Shown here piece after piece: positions 12,190-23,924 of a stretch of DNA of 64,000 nucleotides. Numbering within the stretch: the stretch's first letter is position 1; every line of letters starts with the position of its first letter. The translations under genes and the position numbers were made by a program. The DNA is from Cephalotus follicularis (taxonomy: Eukaryota > Streptophyta > Magnoliopsida > Oxalidales > Cephalotaceae), in assembly GCA_001972305.1 (NCBI GenBank), contig BDDD01000174.1:117308-181307 (forward strand), given 5' to 3'. The notes below the pieces were generated by a model, which was given only the letters and a program-made list of their open reading frames with translations, was not told the DNA's origin and ran no database searches.

Positions 12190-12370
12190 TGGTTAATTCA
12201 ATCAACGGAGTCTACTAATACGATTTGTCACAACGAACACACTTCGTATAGACCTAGCATGTCTACTCATACGTCTTGCCGCAGTTGCCGTACTTCGTAT
12301 AGACCTAGCAGGTCTACTCATACGTCTTGTTATCACCGTCGTACTCTGTATCGACCTAGCTGCCGCTAGT
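12190..12370 (+). repeat. 51-bp tandem repeat in Athila LTR
   Basis: The motif ACTTCGTATAGACCTAGCA followed by TCTACTCATACGTCTTG recurs with a 51-bp period (at 12241, 12292 and, decayed, 12343), with a partial copy before. The same array is in the LTR at about 21010-21190 and inverted at the right edge. Confidence 0.85.
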
Positions 12371-12633
12371 TATCAAGGTAAGATCGTTCAAATTAAGGGA
12401 ATTGTTCAATACAATCTACGGTGGGTTTGTATACCCTAAAACCGCTTCTTCATTATATATTTTCTTAGCTTCTATTCATTGGTTTGATAGTTTATCTCAA
12501 ATTTGGTATACTTCGCCTCGGTTGAATATATTATAACTAGTTTATCGTTTCCCTGCGTTCGACCCGTTACTCCATGATCCGTGCACTTGCGGCTATAAAT
12601 TTTAAAACATTCTTTTTACAGTGAACAAGTTTT

Positions 12634-12651
12634 TGGCGCCGTTGCCGGGGA
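12634..12651 (+). other. Primer-binding site, tRNA-Asp type
   Basis: TGGCGCCGTTGCCGGGGA is complementary to the 3' end of plant tRNA-Asp (known from the tRNA sequence), the primer used by Athila elements. It lies 6 bp after the LTR end at 12627. Confidence 0.9.
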
Positions 12652-12926
12652 AACGTTTTAAATTAGTTTAAATTTATTCGACTGATTCGTAGTATTTATT
12701 TGTGTTTTATTTTTCTATTTTTGTGTTTCCGTTTACTTTGTTAGCTTAGTTTAATTAGGGAATTGCATAAGCTTTAAAAAGAAATTCTAATAATTTTTGC
12801 ATAAGCTTTAAACAAACCCTAATTTTGCTAAGTTAGTTTTCTGCATAAGGTTTTTATAATTTAGTTTAATTTAGGCTTTAAAAAAAACGTTTTTACCATT
12901 AGTTTAGAATTCCATTAAGTTAGTTT

Positions 12927-14603
12927 ATGACTGAGTGGGTACGTGGCATAAATAATCGACTTGAGCGAAATAATCAACAGACACAAATGGCGGACGAAAG
13001 CCCACTCCAAACTTTGCGCGATAGATTCGAGCCCGCGAGGACAACGCAACCATCCTGCATCTTGTTGCCTACTCCTCAAGGGAACAATTTCGAGTTGAAA
13101 TCACAGTTCATTAGTATGCTCCCACACTTTCATGGTTTACCCAATGAGGATGCATATCTCTTTCTTCGCGAGTTCGAGGAGGTATGCGCCCTCATGAAAC
13201 TTCAACAACTCTTGGATGACGCAATTAAATTGCGTTTCATAAATTTTTCACTGAAAGATGGAGCTAAAAAGTGGCTCTATAGTCTCCCTAATGGTTCTAT
13301 TTCTACATGGGACCATTTCACCATATCGTTCCTAAAGAAATTCTTTCCACTTCATAAAACCAATAAACTTAGGAACGACATTCTCCAGTTTCGTCAAAAA
13401 CCCAATGAATCATTTTCAAGGTGTATGGAACGTTTTAAGGATCTTCTCTTCGAATGTCCTCATCATGGGTTGAACATGTGGCATTTATTCCAAATCATCT
13501 ACGAAGGCATTGATTGCTAGACCAAGCAATTGGTCGAATCTATGTTTCCCGGTGGGTTCACCTCATACACTGATGAAAACGAGGCATGGAATTTCCTTTT
13601 AGATTTGGGTGAGCGAACTAGAGAGTGGGAGTCAGCTCAAGTTTCTGAGAGAGCTCTACCAAATAAAGGGTACGTTGTAGAAGGAGAAGTTTCTAAAGAA
13701 GCACAACTAGAAAGTCTACTGACTAGACTAGAATCCCTAATTAGGGGTTCCACACAAGTAAATCAAATCGATCAAAGCACCCCTATGTGTTCTTGGTGCC
13801 AGTCCCCAAACCATGTTTTTGAAGAATGCAAAATTTATATTGACAACAAATATGCTCCTGAAAATGTGTCTGCTATGAACCAATACAACCCGTATAGTAA
13901 CACTTACAATCCGGGTTGGCGAAATCATCCAAACTTCTCATGGAGTCAAGGGCAAAACATGCGAGGACAATCCAGCTTTTTAGGGCAGCCTTCCAGTGTC
14001 GGAGCCCCACCTTCACACTTTTCGGGACAACCTTCGAGCTTCCCTAGCGAATCTGCACCACAACAGCCATTTCCAAGGTTCTCCCAAAATTTGAACACTA
14101 TTAGACCATCCATCCCACCACAAAATCAATTCTCAAGTCAACAGACATCAAGTTTGCCAAACCAAAGGGATGATACATCTAGGATTTCGTCGCTAGAAAA
14201 GATCATGGAACTTCTAATGAGCACCATGATGACTAGTCAGCATAACATGGAAAAACAAGTTTCACAACTAGCATCCACTCTGCACGAAAGAGGAAAAGGA
14301 AATATGCCCTCACAACCTGACCCGAATCCTAGGACTGCCTTAAACCAGTCCGCTCAAATCCAACAACCTATAAATCTGCAAAATTCGGCTTCCTCCTCTG
14401 GTCCATCAAAACAAGTTTTTGCCCTAAGGAGTGGAAATGAATACCATCCAGCGGATCAAACGGAAAATGTGAATGAGCAAATGGAGGAATCCTTGGCGCG
14501 AGAAAATTTACAAGAACCATTGAGTGACCCATCGGTGCAACCAATGCAATTGAATGCGCACGATGAATTGAGGAAGGAGAAAGAGGACGAGAAGAAGAAA
14601 TAA
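12927..14603 (+). pseudogene. gag: Athila gag with one internal stop
   Basis: The frame starts with ATG at 12927 (MTEWVRGINNRLERNNQQ), about 275 bp after the primer site. The retrotransposon Gag core follows: FELKSQFISMLPHFHG, EDAYLFLREFEE, WLYSLPNGSISTWD, FLKKFFP and FRQKPNESF. A TAG at 13518-13520 interrupts it, and the frame resumes in phase with LVESMFPGGFTSYT. A single CCHC-like knuckle, CSWCQSPNHVFEEC, is at 13789-13830, then a long Gln/Pro/Ser-rich linker. It ends in an acidic KEKEDEKKK tail with TAA at 14601. The product would form the particle and bind RNA. The following protease frame continues in the same phase, so this TAA may itself be a mutation in a once continuous gag-pol. Confidence 0.85.
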
Positions 14604-16484
14604 TCGGTCGAGGTGCCAAAGCGTTCATTTGACTCATCAGCTCCCTTTCTAAAAAGATTGCAAAGCAAGAAAGCCCCGGCAATGGAGAAGATCATCGAAA
14701 CATTTAACCAAGTCCAAATCAATATTCCATTGCTTGAAGCCATTGAGCAGGTGCCCTCTTACGCAAAAGTCCTCAAAGACTTATGCACTAAAAAGAGGAT
14801 CCTTCAAACTCTGAAAAAGGCTTTCTTGGCAGCCAACATTAGTGCACTATTTTCGCAACCCACAATGCGAAAGTATAAAGATCCTGGCTGCCCGACAATC
14901 TCTTGTGTTATTGGAAACACGAAAATTGAGCATGCCTTGCTCGATTTAGGAGCAAGTGTGAATTTTTTGCCATCATCGGTTTATAAGAAGCTCGAACTAG
15001 GAGAGTTAAGACCAACCACGATGACATTGCAATTAGTAGATAGGTCTGTGAAGGTTCCGCGAGAGAAAATCGAGGATGTGTTGATAAAGGTTGGAGAGTT
15101 TTTCTTTCCTGTCGACTTCGTCGTCTTAGAGACCCAGCCTGTTGTAATCTTAAATGATCAAATTCCAGTTATCCATGGTAAACCTTTCCTGGCAACCAGT
15201 AATGCGTTAATCAATTGTCGAAATGGTCTGATGAAATTAAGCTTCGGAAATACGTCCGTGGATTTTAATGTTTTCCGATTGGGTAAGCATTCCGCCGATT
15301 TTGATGAATTGAACGCAATCCATGCATTTCTCGATTATATTGATACACACTTCGACATTGATTTTGATGAAAATTTTAATGATTTCATGCGGGATTTAGA
15401 GGATGTCGATGGAGGTGATTTCGTTGATGCGTTTAGTATGCAGCCATTGGAGCCAGTGGGCCCCTTGTCCACATCCATACCTAAACCATCAATTGAGGAA
15501 CCTCCGAAACTTGAACTCAAAGAATTGCCCTCTACATTGAAATACTCGTTTCTCAGAGAAAACCAAACTCTTCCTATTATTATTTCATCTGATCTTACTC
15601 CCAGTCAGGAAGAGGAGGTTATTGACCCACTCAAAGAAAATAAAGAGGCAATTGGTTGGACAATGGCTGACATCAAAGGAATTATCCCTTCCATTTGTGA
15701 GCATCGCATAAATCTCATAGAAGGATCCAAACCTTCTCGAGAACCTCAACGAAGAGCAAATCCCTTGATGAAAGAGGCCATACAAAAAGAAATCTTGAAG
15801 TGGCTGGACAATGGGATCATTTATCCCATTTCGGATAGTCAATGGGTGAGTCCAGTCCACGTTGTCCCAAAGAAATCCAGAGTAACGGCAGTGCAATCCT
15901 CCACCGATGATTTACTCCCTACAAAAATCGAAACTGGATGGAGGGTGTGCATTGACTACCGAAAGTTGAATACAGCAACCTGGAAGGATAATTTTTCACT
16001 TCCATTTGTCGATCAAATGCTGGTTAGGTTAGCTGGTCATGAATATTATTGTTTTCTCGATGGGTACTCTGGATACAATCAAATTCCCATCGCTCTGCAA
16101 GATCAAGAGAAAACCACGTTCACATGCCCCTTCGGAACATTTGCTTACCAACGCATGTCGTTTGGCCTTTGCAATGCTCCCGCTACCTTCCAAAGGTGCA
16201 TGATGAGTATTTTCCCTGACATGGTGGAAGACTTTCTTGAAGTATTTATGGATGACTTTTCTGTGCATGGTTCCTCCTTTTCTCAATGCCTTCATCACCT
16301 AAAATTAGTACTCGAAAGAAGTCGAGAGAAGAATTTGGTGCTTAATTGGGAAAAATGCAATTTCATGGTAAAGAAGGGGATCGTTCTTGGACATGTAGTG
16401 TCAAAAGAAGGAATTCATGTAGATAAAGCGAAAATTGAAGTCATCAAGCATTTGCCTCAACCTCGCAATGTGAAAGATATCTGA
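14604..16484 (+). pseudogene. pol: Athila protease and reverse transcriptase
   Basis: In phase with gag, this frame holds EQVPSYAKVLKDLCTKKR (the Athila block before protease), the aspartic protease motif LLDLGASVNFLPSSVY near 14,935, and IPVIHGKPFLATS. Reverse transcriptase begins around 15,700 with HRINLIEGSKPSREPQRR, VCIDYRKLNTAT, YCFLDGYSGYNQIPI, CPFGTFAYQRMSFGL and the active-site FMDD near 16,245. A TGA at 16482-16484 interrupts the conserved motif usually read as [12 protein letters not shown] (CGA to TGA). The enzyme would copy the element RNA primed by tRNA-Asp. The catalytic DD pair is intact but the frame is broken. Confidence 0.88.
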
Positions 16485-18247
16485 GCATTCCTCGGACATG
16501 CTGGTTTTTATCAAAGATTCATCAAGGATTTTAGCAAGGAAGCACTCCCCTCGACTTCGTTCCTAGCGAAAGATCAAGATTTTGTTTTCTCTGATGAGTG
16601 CCTTGTAGCATTTAACCGCTTAAAGAAGGAGCTCACTTCCGCTCGTATCATTCAGGCACCAATTTGGACTGAGCCTTTTGAGATCATGTGTGACACTTTC
16701 GATAGTGCCATTGGAGCTGTTCTCGGCCATAGAATGAATAAACTGCCTCACGTTATTTATTATGCAAGTAAGACCCTTTCCGATGCACAATTGAACTACA
16801 CGACCACTGAGAAGGAATTCTTAGCTGTGGTATTTGCACTTGAGAAATTTCGTTCATATCTTTTAGGGTCACATGTCATTGTGTACACTGATCATGCTAC
16901 GATTCGGCATCTCATGAGTAAAAAAGATGCAAATGCGCGTCTTATTCGGTGGGTTCTGCTCCTTCAAGAGTTTGACGTTGAAATTAGAGACAAGAAAGGA
17001 ACTGAGAATTTGGTAGCCGGCCATCTATCTCGACTTTCCAATACACCCGAGGTCCATGGTCTGATTAATGAAAGTTTTCCTGATGAGCAGATTATGCGCG
17101 TTGAGAGCGAACCATGGTATGCGGAACTAGTGAATTATCTTGTTACGGGAAGTGTACCCTCAGAATGGTCCGCTCAAGTTAGGCATAGGTTTCTGTCGCA
17201 AGCAAAACATTTTTATAGGGATGATCCTTATCTTTTTAAAGCATGTTTGGATTTAATTTTGCGACGATATGTTCCTGATCATGAGCATCGTTCAGTTCTA
17301 TCTTTTTGTCATGATCAAGCATGTGGTGGTCATTTCGGCCTGACCAAGACAGCGGCTAAGGTTTTACAATGTGGTTTTTATTGGCAGACTATTTTTAAAG
17401 ATGCATTTCAGTACTGTAAGGCTTGTGCTTCGTGTCAAGCTTTAGGCCGTGTGACGAAACGAAATATGATGCCTTTGACACCGATTTTGACGGTTGAGAT
17501 CTTTGATGTTTGGGGTATTAATTTTATGGGTCTGTTTCCCAATTCATTTGGGAACTTATACATCCTTCTAGCTTTTGATTATGTTTCAAAGTGGATTGAG
17601 GCGATTCCTTGTCGAACCAATGACAACTCCGTCGTTGTTAAATTTCTCAAGGGACATATTTTTTCTCGTTTTGGCACCCCACGTGCCATTATCAGTGATA
17701 GAGGTACCCATTTTTGCAATCATTCATTTGAAGCCCTTATGAAAAGATATGGGATCACTCACAAGCTCGCCACACCATATCATCCCCAAACAAGTGGGCA
17801 AGTTGAGGTATCTAATCGCCTAATCAAGCAAATTCTCGAAAAAACAGTCAACCCCAATAGAAAGGATTGGTCCACGCGACTTGTGGATGCTTTATGGGCT
17901 TATCGAGCCGCTTTAAAAACTTACCTTGGTCAATCTCCTTACCGTCTTGTGTATGGTAAATCTTGTCATCTTCCCGTGGAGTTAGAACATCGAACCTTTT
18001 GGGCTATTAAGCAATTCAATTTTGATCATTCCGCTGCAAGTAGTCATCGTGCACTTCAATTATCTGAGTTAGAAGAAATTCAAAATGACGCATATGACAA
18101 TGCGAAGATTTCCAAAGACAAGACCAAGGCCTTTCATGATGCGCGGATTTTGCGGAAAAATTTTGAAGTTGGAGACAAGGTTATTTTATATAATTCACGT
18201 TTACATTTGTTTCCTGGAAAATTGAGGTCTCGTTGGGATGGTCCTTA
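16485..18247 (+). pseudogene. pol: Athila RT end, RNase H and integrase, cut at the 3' end
   Basis: Beyond the TGA the same frame continues: [20 protein letters not shown], RNase H ([46 protein letters not shown]), then the integrase zinc finger ([14 protein letters not shown] ... CKACASCQ). The DDE core has D in [10 protein letters not shown] in ISDRGTHF near 17,695, and E in GQVEVSNR near 17,800. After [14 protein letters not shown]-type sequence (the Athila integrase C-terminal block), the frame is cut at 18247 by a TGTAATATCC LTR. The downstream half of Athila, including any env-like region, polypurine tract and adjoining 3' LTR, is missing at this junction. Confidence 0.88.
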
Positions 18248-18381
18248 TGTAATATCCTGTTTTCTATGTTGACATGTTTGTATGATTATTGTTTGGGATC
18301 ATATTCTTTTTGACTTATGCTATGGTATGTGTATCCCTTTGGTTTTTAGTTTGAAATCCTTTTGTTGTTGATTTCTGGTTA

Positions 18382-18518
18382 CAAAGCGTCGACGCTCTCT
18401 TTAGAACCGCTGACGCTTTGGCTGTTGTGTGGCACGTCGACGCCTAAACGTGTGTCTCGACGTGTTTTGTATTTAAAGGCTTGACAGTCGACGCTTTGAG
18501 CAAACTGTCGACGCTTTG
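18382..18518. repeat. TCGA-palindrome cluster 1 in D LTR
   Basis: AAAGCGTCGACGCT, CGCTGACGCTTTGG, CACGTCGACGCC, ACAGTCGACGCTTT and ACTGTCGACGCTTT lie 135-271 bp from the LTR start. A TATTTAAAGG-type sequence lies between the units. Confidence 0.9.
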
Positions 18519-19270
18519 ATCGGGTTTCCATATCAGTTTGGTCGGTGGCAGTGTTTTTGGAAGGCTGATTTCTTTCCTTTTTCTGGCAATCCGATTTTCC
18601 TTAAGTGTTAGACACGTTTGATCTGTATGGTAATGTCCTAACACAGTAATCTTGACAATTAAACACTCGGATTTTGCATTTAACCAGACAAAATTGTTTT
18701 AAAAAGCATAAACTTTTCTGCACTTTTTACAAACGAACAGCAGCTTTGAACTCAAATTTCTACCTTGATTTCGACGTTTTCTGGAGGTAATTTCTAAACG
18801 AAACTTGTAGCTAGTATTATGTAGTTTCAATATCATCCATTATTTTGTATTAAAACCAACTATAACATGATTTTGAGCATGAATTAGTAGGACTGTTGAA
18901 ACTGAAATCTGCTGTTATTTTTATATGTTCATTCATGAGTTTTATGCATAACTAGTGATATTGATCCTTAAAAATAATGAAATCATACTTTTAACGAAGG
19001 TAGATATATGTATATGTCACTGGTTTTAGGATTTAAACAAAAGAAATTCGAAATTTTAGTTTGATTGCATAAACTGTTTATGTAGAAGAAAATTAGGTTT
19101 CAAAGTGGATTTTACTCTCTGTATGAAAACATAAGGTTATTTTGGCGTTTTGAAGTAATATAACATGATACTGAACTTACATGATGTTAGTTATGCATGG
19201 TGTTTATCAAAAATTGGATTATTCTTGAGATTGAAACTGCTTTCCGCAATTGTTGTTCTGTGACTGACGC

Positions 19271-19405
19271 AAACCGCCGACGCTTAATATCTGAGCACCG
19301 ACGCTTTGTGTTGTTTTATGCATTAGTCGGTCGACCCCTTGTTCGACGCTTAGTCCCTTTTTGCTATTAGACAGTCGACGCTTAGCAACAAACGGTCGAC
19401 GCTTT
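19271..19405. repeat. TCGA-palindrome cluster 2 in D LTR
   Basis: Variants of CCGCCGACGCTT, CACCGACGCTTTG, ACAGTCGACGCTTAG and ACGGTCGACGCTTT lie about 1.02-1.16 kb from the LTR start. Confidence 0.9.
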
Positions 19406-20242
19406 ATGACAGTTTTCATGTTTTGATTTCTTTTATGTTATGTGATGTTTGGACTCGTATGTTTAGGTCCTTATATCGTTCCTGGTGAAGTTTAGGACAC
19501 TTCTAGGATACTTTTGTCCGGTATACGTATTTGTTTAGATTGTTCAGTCAGCTAAGGTACGGATCATTCTTTCTTTGGCGCTCCTACTGTTTTATTATAG
19601 TAAAAGAATAGTTTTACACTATGGATAACGTACGGATTTTCTGCTCTTTGACTTATTCCTTCGAAATGAATTAAAATATGTTTTTGTTCGGATTCTTCGT
19701 TCTTTGGTACCCCTTCGATTAAACTTTTATTCATTGATGTTTTCGTACGTTTTATTGAGCAAATTATGTTTCTGGTTTTATTAGAAATAATATTCATATT
19801 TTAATTGGATATTCTCATTTCGATAATGATATTACTAAAATGAATTTTAGTATTGTTTCATCGGATATTGGTTTTGATATGAATGTTTTCACTATCAGAA
19901 ATATTAACATGGCTTCCACTTTTGGAGTATGTTAACTTCAGATACAGTTAAGATTTTGTTTTCAGATAAGATCAGAAATTGATTCGACATTGTTTTAAAT
20001 TGTTTTAGATTAAAATAATGTTTTTAGCATAATAACATACAGAGAAAATCCCTACCTATGAGGTATCATAGGCGTGTTCTTTGGCACGGAGGACATGACA
20101 CCTACCGTGGCGGTGTTATCGGTCTACGGCGTCTCTTTTAAATATGTATCCTGAGGGTAGGATATGGATCCTTTTGAGGCGTATGAGTATACTCTAGTTA
20201 TTGTAAGATAAGATTCAGTATTTGGGATTGTTTGTGTAGAAG

Positions 20243-21440
20243 TGCAAAAGGACCAAAGTGCAAGAATACTACCCAAAGTTGTGCAAATTAGTGCTTGAAA
20301 GTGTAAAGATTGAAGAATTGACAAATTCTGCAGAAACAGAGCAAAACACGTCGATGTCTTTCATAGGGATCGACGTCTTTTCTGGGTTTGCATTAAACGC
20401 ATCGATGTCCTTTGTTGAGGATCAATGTCCTTTCTGGGATGGCAACTTACCTTCAAGAGCTATGAAAAAGACATCGACGTCTTTGTGCAAATTTGACCTG
20501 TAACTTTTGGATCAAAACGCATCGACGTCTTTCATCAAAAGGATCGATGTCCATTACGCGCATCTCAGCAAAACGCAATTTTTTGCAAAACGCGTCGATG
20601 TCCAACCAAAGGCATCGACGTCTTCTTCTGTAACAGAAATAGAAAGTTAGCTTTTTTTTGCCAGATTTTGTAACTAGGATTGATTTATTTCCGTTTTTCA
20701 TCAATTTTGTAGTATAAAAAATACATGGCCGGCCAAATAAGAGAAGGAGTGTAGAGAGGCTTGTACAAACCCTATTTTTCTTCTTTGTCAATTTTAGTTT
20801 ATTTTACAATGTTTAGTAGCCAAACTCTTCAAGGTTTTGGGGAAGAACAAATCCTAGATTGTTATTGTTTCAGTTCCATCAATAAAAATCCTTGAATTAT
20901 TGATTTGTTCTTCAAATATTTCTGCCTGTGCACACACTTTGTCTGTCTGATTAAAATCCACAAACATCTTGTCGGTGAAGCTGAAAAGTTGATGAATAAA
21001 TGGTGCTTAATTTAATCAACGAAGTCTACTCATACGATTTGTCACAACGAACACACTTCGTATAGACCTAGCATGTCTACTCATACGTCTTGCCGCAGTT
21101 GCCGTACTTCGTATAGACCTAGCATGTCTACTCATACGTCTTGTCATCACCGTCGCACTACGTATCGACCTACCTGCCGCTGGTTATCAAGGTATGATCG
21201 TTAAAATTAAGGAATTGTTCAATACAATCTACGGTGAGTTTCTATACCCTAAAACCGCTTCTTCATTATATATTTTCTTAGCTTCTATTCATTGGTTTGA
21301 TAGTTTATCTCAAATTTGGTATACTTCACCTAGGTTGAATATATTATAACTAGTTTATCGTTTCCCAGCGTTCGACCCGTTACTGCATGATCCGTGCACT
21401 TGCGGCTATAAATTTTAAAACATTGTTTTTACGTGAACAA
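20243..21440 (+). mobile_element. Athila LTR, second copy (solo LTR without target duplication)
   Basis: It matches 11403-12627 from TGCAAAAGGACC to GTGAACA, end to end, with scattered changes and small indels. It is bounded on the left by a truncated D LTR and on the right by D gag zinc-knuckle sequence. The 5-bp flanks differ (AGAAG on the left, ATCAT on the right). It carries its own palindrome cluster (20345-20624) and 51-bp repeats. Confidence 0.85.
20345..20624. repeat. TCGA-palindrome cluster in second Athila LTR
   Basis: Same position and unit types as 11506-11806, with one unit fewer and a few different CpG changes. Confidence 0.85.
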
Positions 21441-23670
21441 TCATGCTTTGTGTGCGGACAGCAGGGCCATCATTTTATGGATTGCACATACCCTCGAGCA
21501 AAGGAGAGGAAAGGTAATGGCAGAAATGCGGGACAACGCAATGTAGGTGGCCGAGTCTTTGCTTTGACCACTCATCAGGCAGTGGGTGCTCCAGGCACTA
21601 TTTTGGGTTATGTCTTTATTTGTAGTCGTATGGCTTATGTTTTGTATGATACTGGATCGACTCACTCTGTAGTAGCGAGGTCTTTTGTTCGGCATCTTGT
21701 GGTGCCATCTCTATCTCTGGATCCAGCTTTGGTTTTTTTGACACCTATGGGGACATCTGTTGTGATATATGAATGTTTCCGTGCTTGTCCTATCGCTTTT
21801 GAAGATTGCGTTCGAGATGCGGATCTTTTCCCGATAGAAATGTATGACTTCGACATGATTCTTGGCATGGATTGGTTAGATCGCCATCGTGCCACGATTG
21901 ACTGTCACACTCGGAGGGTTCTGCTTGGGGATGTGGATAGACCTGATTTTATTTATCAGGGTTCACAACCGAGAAAAGGAGTTAAGTTCATTTCTGCTTT
22001 GAAGGCTATAAAGTTGGTAGCTAAGGGTGCTGAGGGTTACCTAGATGTTGTAAAAGACGTATCTAAGGATGAGCCTCGCCTTGAGGACTATCCGATAGTT
22101 AAAGAGTTCTCAGATGTGTTTCCTGAGGAGTTATCGGGTTTGCCACCGCAACGCGAAGTGGAGTTTACCATCGAGCTCATTCCCGGAGCGGCGCCGATAT
22201 CTAAAGCACCTTCCAGGATGGCACCATTGGAATTGCAAGAACTGAAGGAGCAGTTGCAAGAGTTGTTGGATCAGGGGTTTATCCGACCTAGTGTTTCACC
22301 GTGGGGAGCTCTGGTTCTTTTTGTCAGGAAGAAGGACGGGTCCATGAGGTTACGCATAGACTACAGAGAGCTGAATAAAATTACTATCATAAATAAATAG
22401 CCTTTGCCTAGGATTGATGACCTTTTTTATCAACTCCAAGGTGCACGGTATTTTTCTAAGATCGATTTGAGATCTGGTTATCATCAGCTACGGGTGAAAG
22501 ATGAGGACATAGCTAAGACTGCTTTTCGTACACGGTACGGGCATTATGAGTTTTGGGTGATGCCTTTTGGACTTACAAATGCACAGGTGGTCTTTATGGA
22601 TCTGATGAATCGAGTGTTTCATGAATACTTGGACAAGTTTGTGATTGTGTTCATCGATGACATTCTTGTGTAGTCCAAGTCGAGGGAAGAACATGAAGCT
22701 CAACTTCGTATAGTGCTGGGTATTTTGAGGATGAATCAGCTTTTTGCGAAGTTTTTGAAATGTGAATTTTGGTTGGAGCAGGTGACATTCTTAGGCCATG
22801 TGGTTACAACAGATGGTATTAGTGTGGATCCTGCTAAGGTTGAGGCTATTACCAAATGGCCGAGGCCTACTACAGTGATGGAAGTTAGAAGCTTTTTGGG
22901 TCTGGATGGCTACTATAGGCGGTTTGTGGAAGGCTTCTCCTCCATAGCCTTGCCACTGACACAACATTTAAGAAAAGGAGCCAAGTTTGTGTGGAACGAA
23001 GAAAGGGAAGCAAGTTTTGAGAAATTGAAGAATGGTTTGGTGTCTGCACCAATTCTTCGGTTACCGTCTGGGTCAGGGGGATACCAGATTTACAGCGATG
23101 CTTCCAAGAAGGGTTTGGGATGTGTTCTTATGCAGCACAGTCATGTGATAGCTTATGCTTCGAGACAGTTGAAGCCTTATGAAGTGAACTACCCTACACA
23201 TGATCTGGAGTTAGCAGCTGTGGTTTTTGCGTTGAAGATCTGGAGGCACTATTTGTGTGGAGAAACTTGTGATGTTATCACTGATCACAAGAGTCTCAAG
23301 TATGTCTTTACACAAAAGGAGTTGAATATGCGACAGAGGAGGTGGTTGGAGCTTTTGAAGGACTATGACCTGAATATTCAATACCACCCCGGTAAAGCAA
23401 ATGTGGTGCCTGATGCTTTGAGTAGGAAGAGTTTTGGAAGTGTAGCGGCTTTCTTCATACAGCCGCAGTTGATAGCAGATATGGAGCGTTTGGATTTGAA
23501 TTTGTTTGTTCAGGGTGCTGGAGGTTGTATGGCTAGTATGAGTATAGAGCCTACCCTTATATCTCGGATTAAGGCGGCTCAGAGTGATGATGGTAAGTTA
23601 TGGGCCTTAGTGCAGAACGTTGATGAGGGTAAACAACCAGAGTTCCGTGTGGATGATCATGGAGTGATAT
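21441..23670 (+). pseudogene. pol: Chromovirus D gag zinc knuckle, protease, RT and RNase H
   Basis: The coding sequence starts abruptly after the Athila LTR at the Gag knuckle [14 protein letters not shown]. The aspartic protease follows ([17 protein letters not shown], then [19 protein letters not shown]). Reverse transcriptase runs from [17 protein letters not shown] through [36 protein letters not shown] and the active-site FIDD near 22,655, then RNase H ([59 protein letters not shown]). TAG stops interrupt it at 22398-22400 and 22671-22673, each at a tyrosine position. The N-terminal Gag, leader and primer site are gone. The frame is split by a solo LTR at 23671. Confidence 0.88.
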
Positions 23671-23843
23671 TGTGACAACCGCAAATTCGATTTATGTATA
23701 TTGATTTCCATGTTTAAAATAAATATACATTTTTAATCGAATTATCTACCCAATTATCATAATTTTGTGATTGGTAATTGCTTGGGATGAATGGAGATGC
23801 AAATGGTGAAAATCAAACTCAAGAAACCCTAAAACAGCCTTGG

Positions 23844-23924
23844 ACAGTCGACTGTCACAGGGGAACAGCCAACTGCCTAGTGCGTATTGTGGACAGTCGA
23901 CTGGCCCATGTATCCAGTCGACTG
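23844..23924. repeat. TCGA-palindrome cluster 1 (CAGTCGACTG type) in solo LTR S
   Basis: ACAGTCGACTGTC, ACAGCCAACTGCC, ACAGTCGACTGGCC and CCAGTCGACTGG lie about 174-254 bp from the LTR start. The flanking bases make an 8-10 bp palindrome different from that of other families. Confidence 0.9.

Larger units (their letters stand above)
11403..12627 (+). mobile_element. Athila-type LTR (5' LTR of the Athila element)
   Basis: It runs from TGAAAAAGGACC to TACAGTGAACA and is repeated at 20243-21440 and, on the other strand, from 63449 to the right edge. The right end is followed by a tRNA-Asp primer-binding site at 12634. It contains a palindrome cluster (11506-11806), a 51-bp tandem repeat (about 12190-12370), and a GC-richer end with CGTTCGACCCGTTACT. 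Length about 1.2 kb. Confidence 0.8.
18248..20242 (+). mobile_element. Chromovirus D LTR, truncated at its 3' end
   Basis: It starts TGTAATATCCTG and matches the 27750-30367 LTR for its first ~2.0 kb, including both palindrome clusters and the CCCTACCTATGAG / GGCACGGAGGACATGACACC block. It breaks off at GGGATTGTTTGTGTAG-, exactly before an Athila LTR; the intact LTR continues about 650 bp further. No primer-binding site follows. Confidence 0.8.

Noticed and set aside
14601-14604. TAA between Athila gag and pol as a programmed readthrough or frameshift site
   Set aside because: The frame simply continues in phase, other stops in the element are clearly mutations, and no structure or slippery sequence is evident; left as a mutation.
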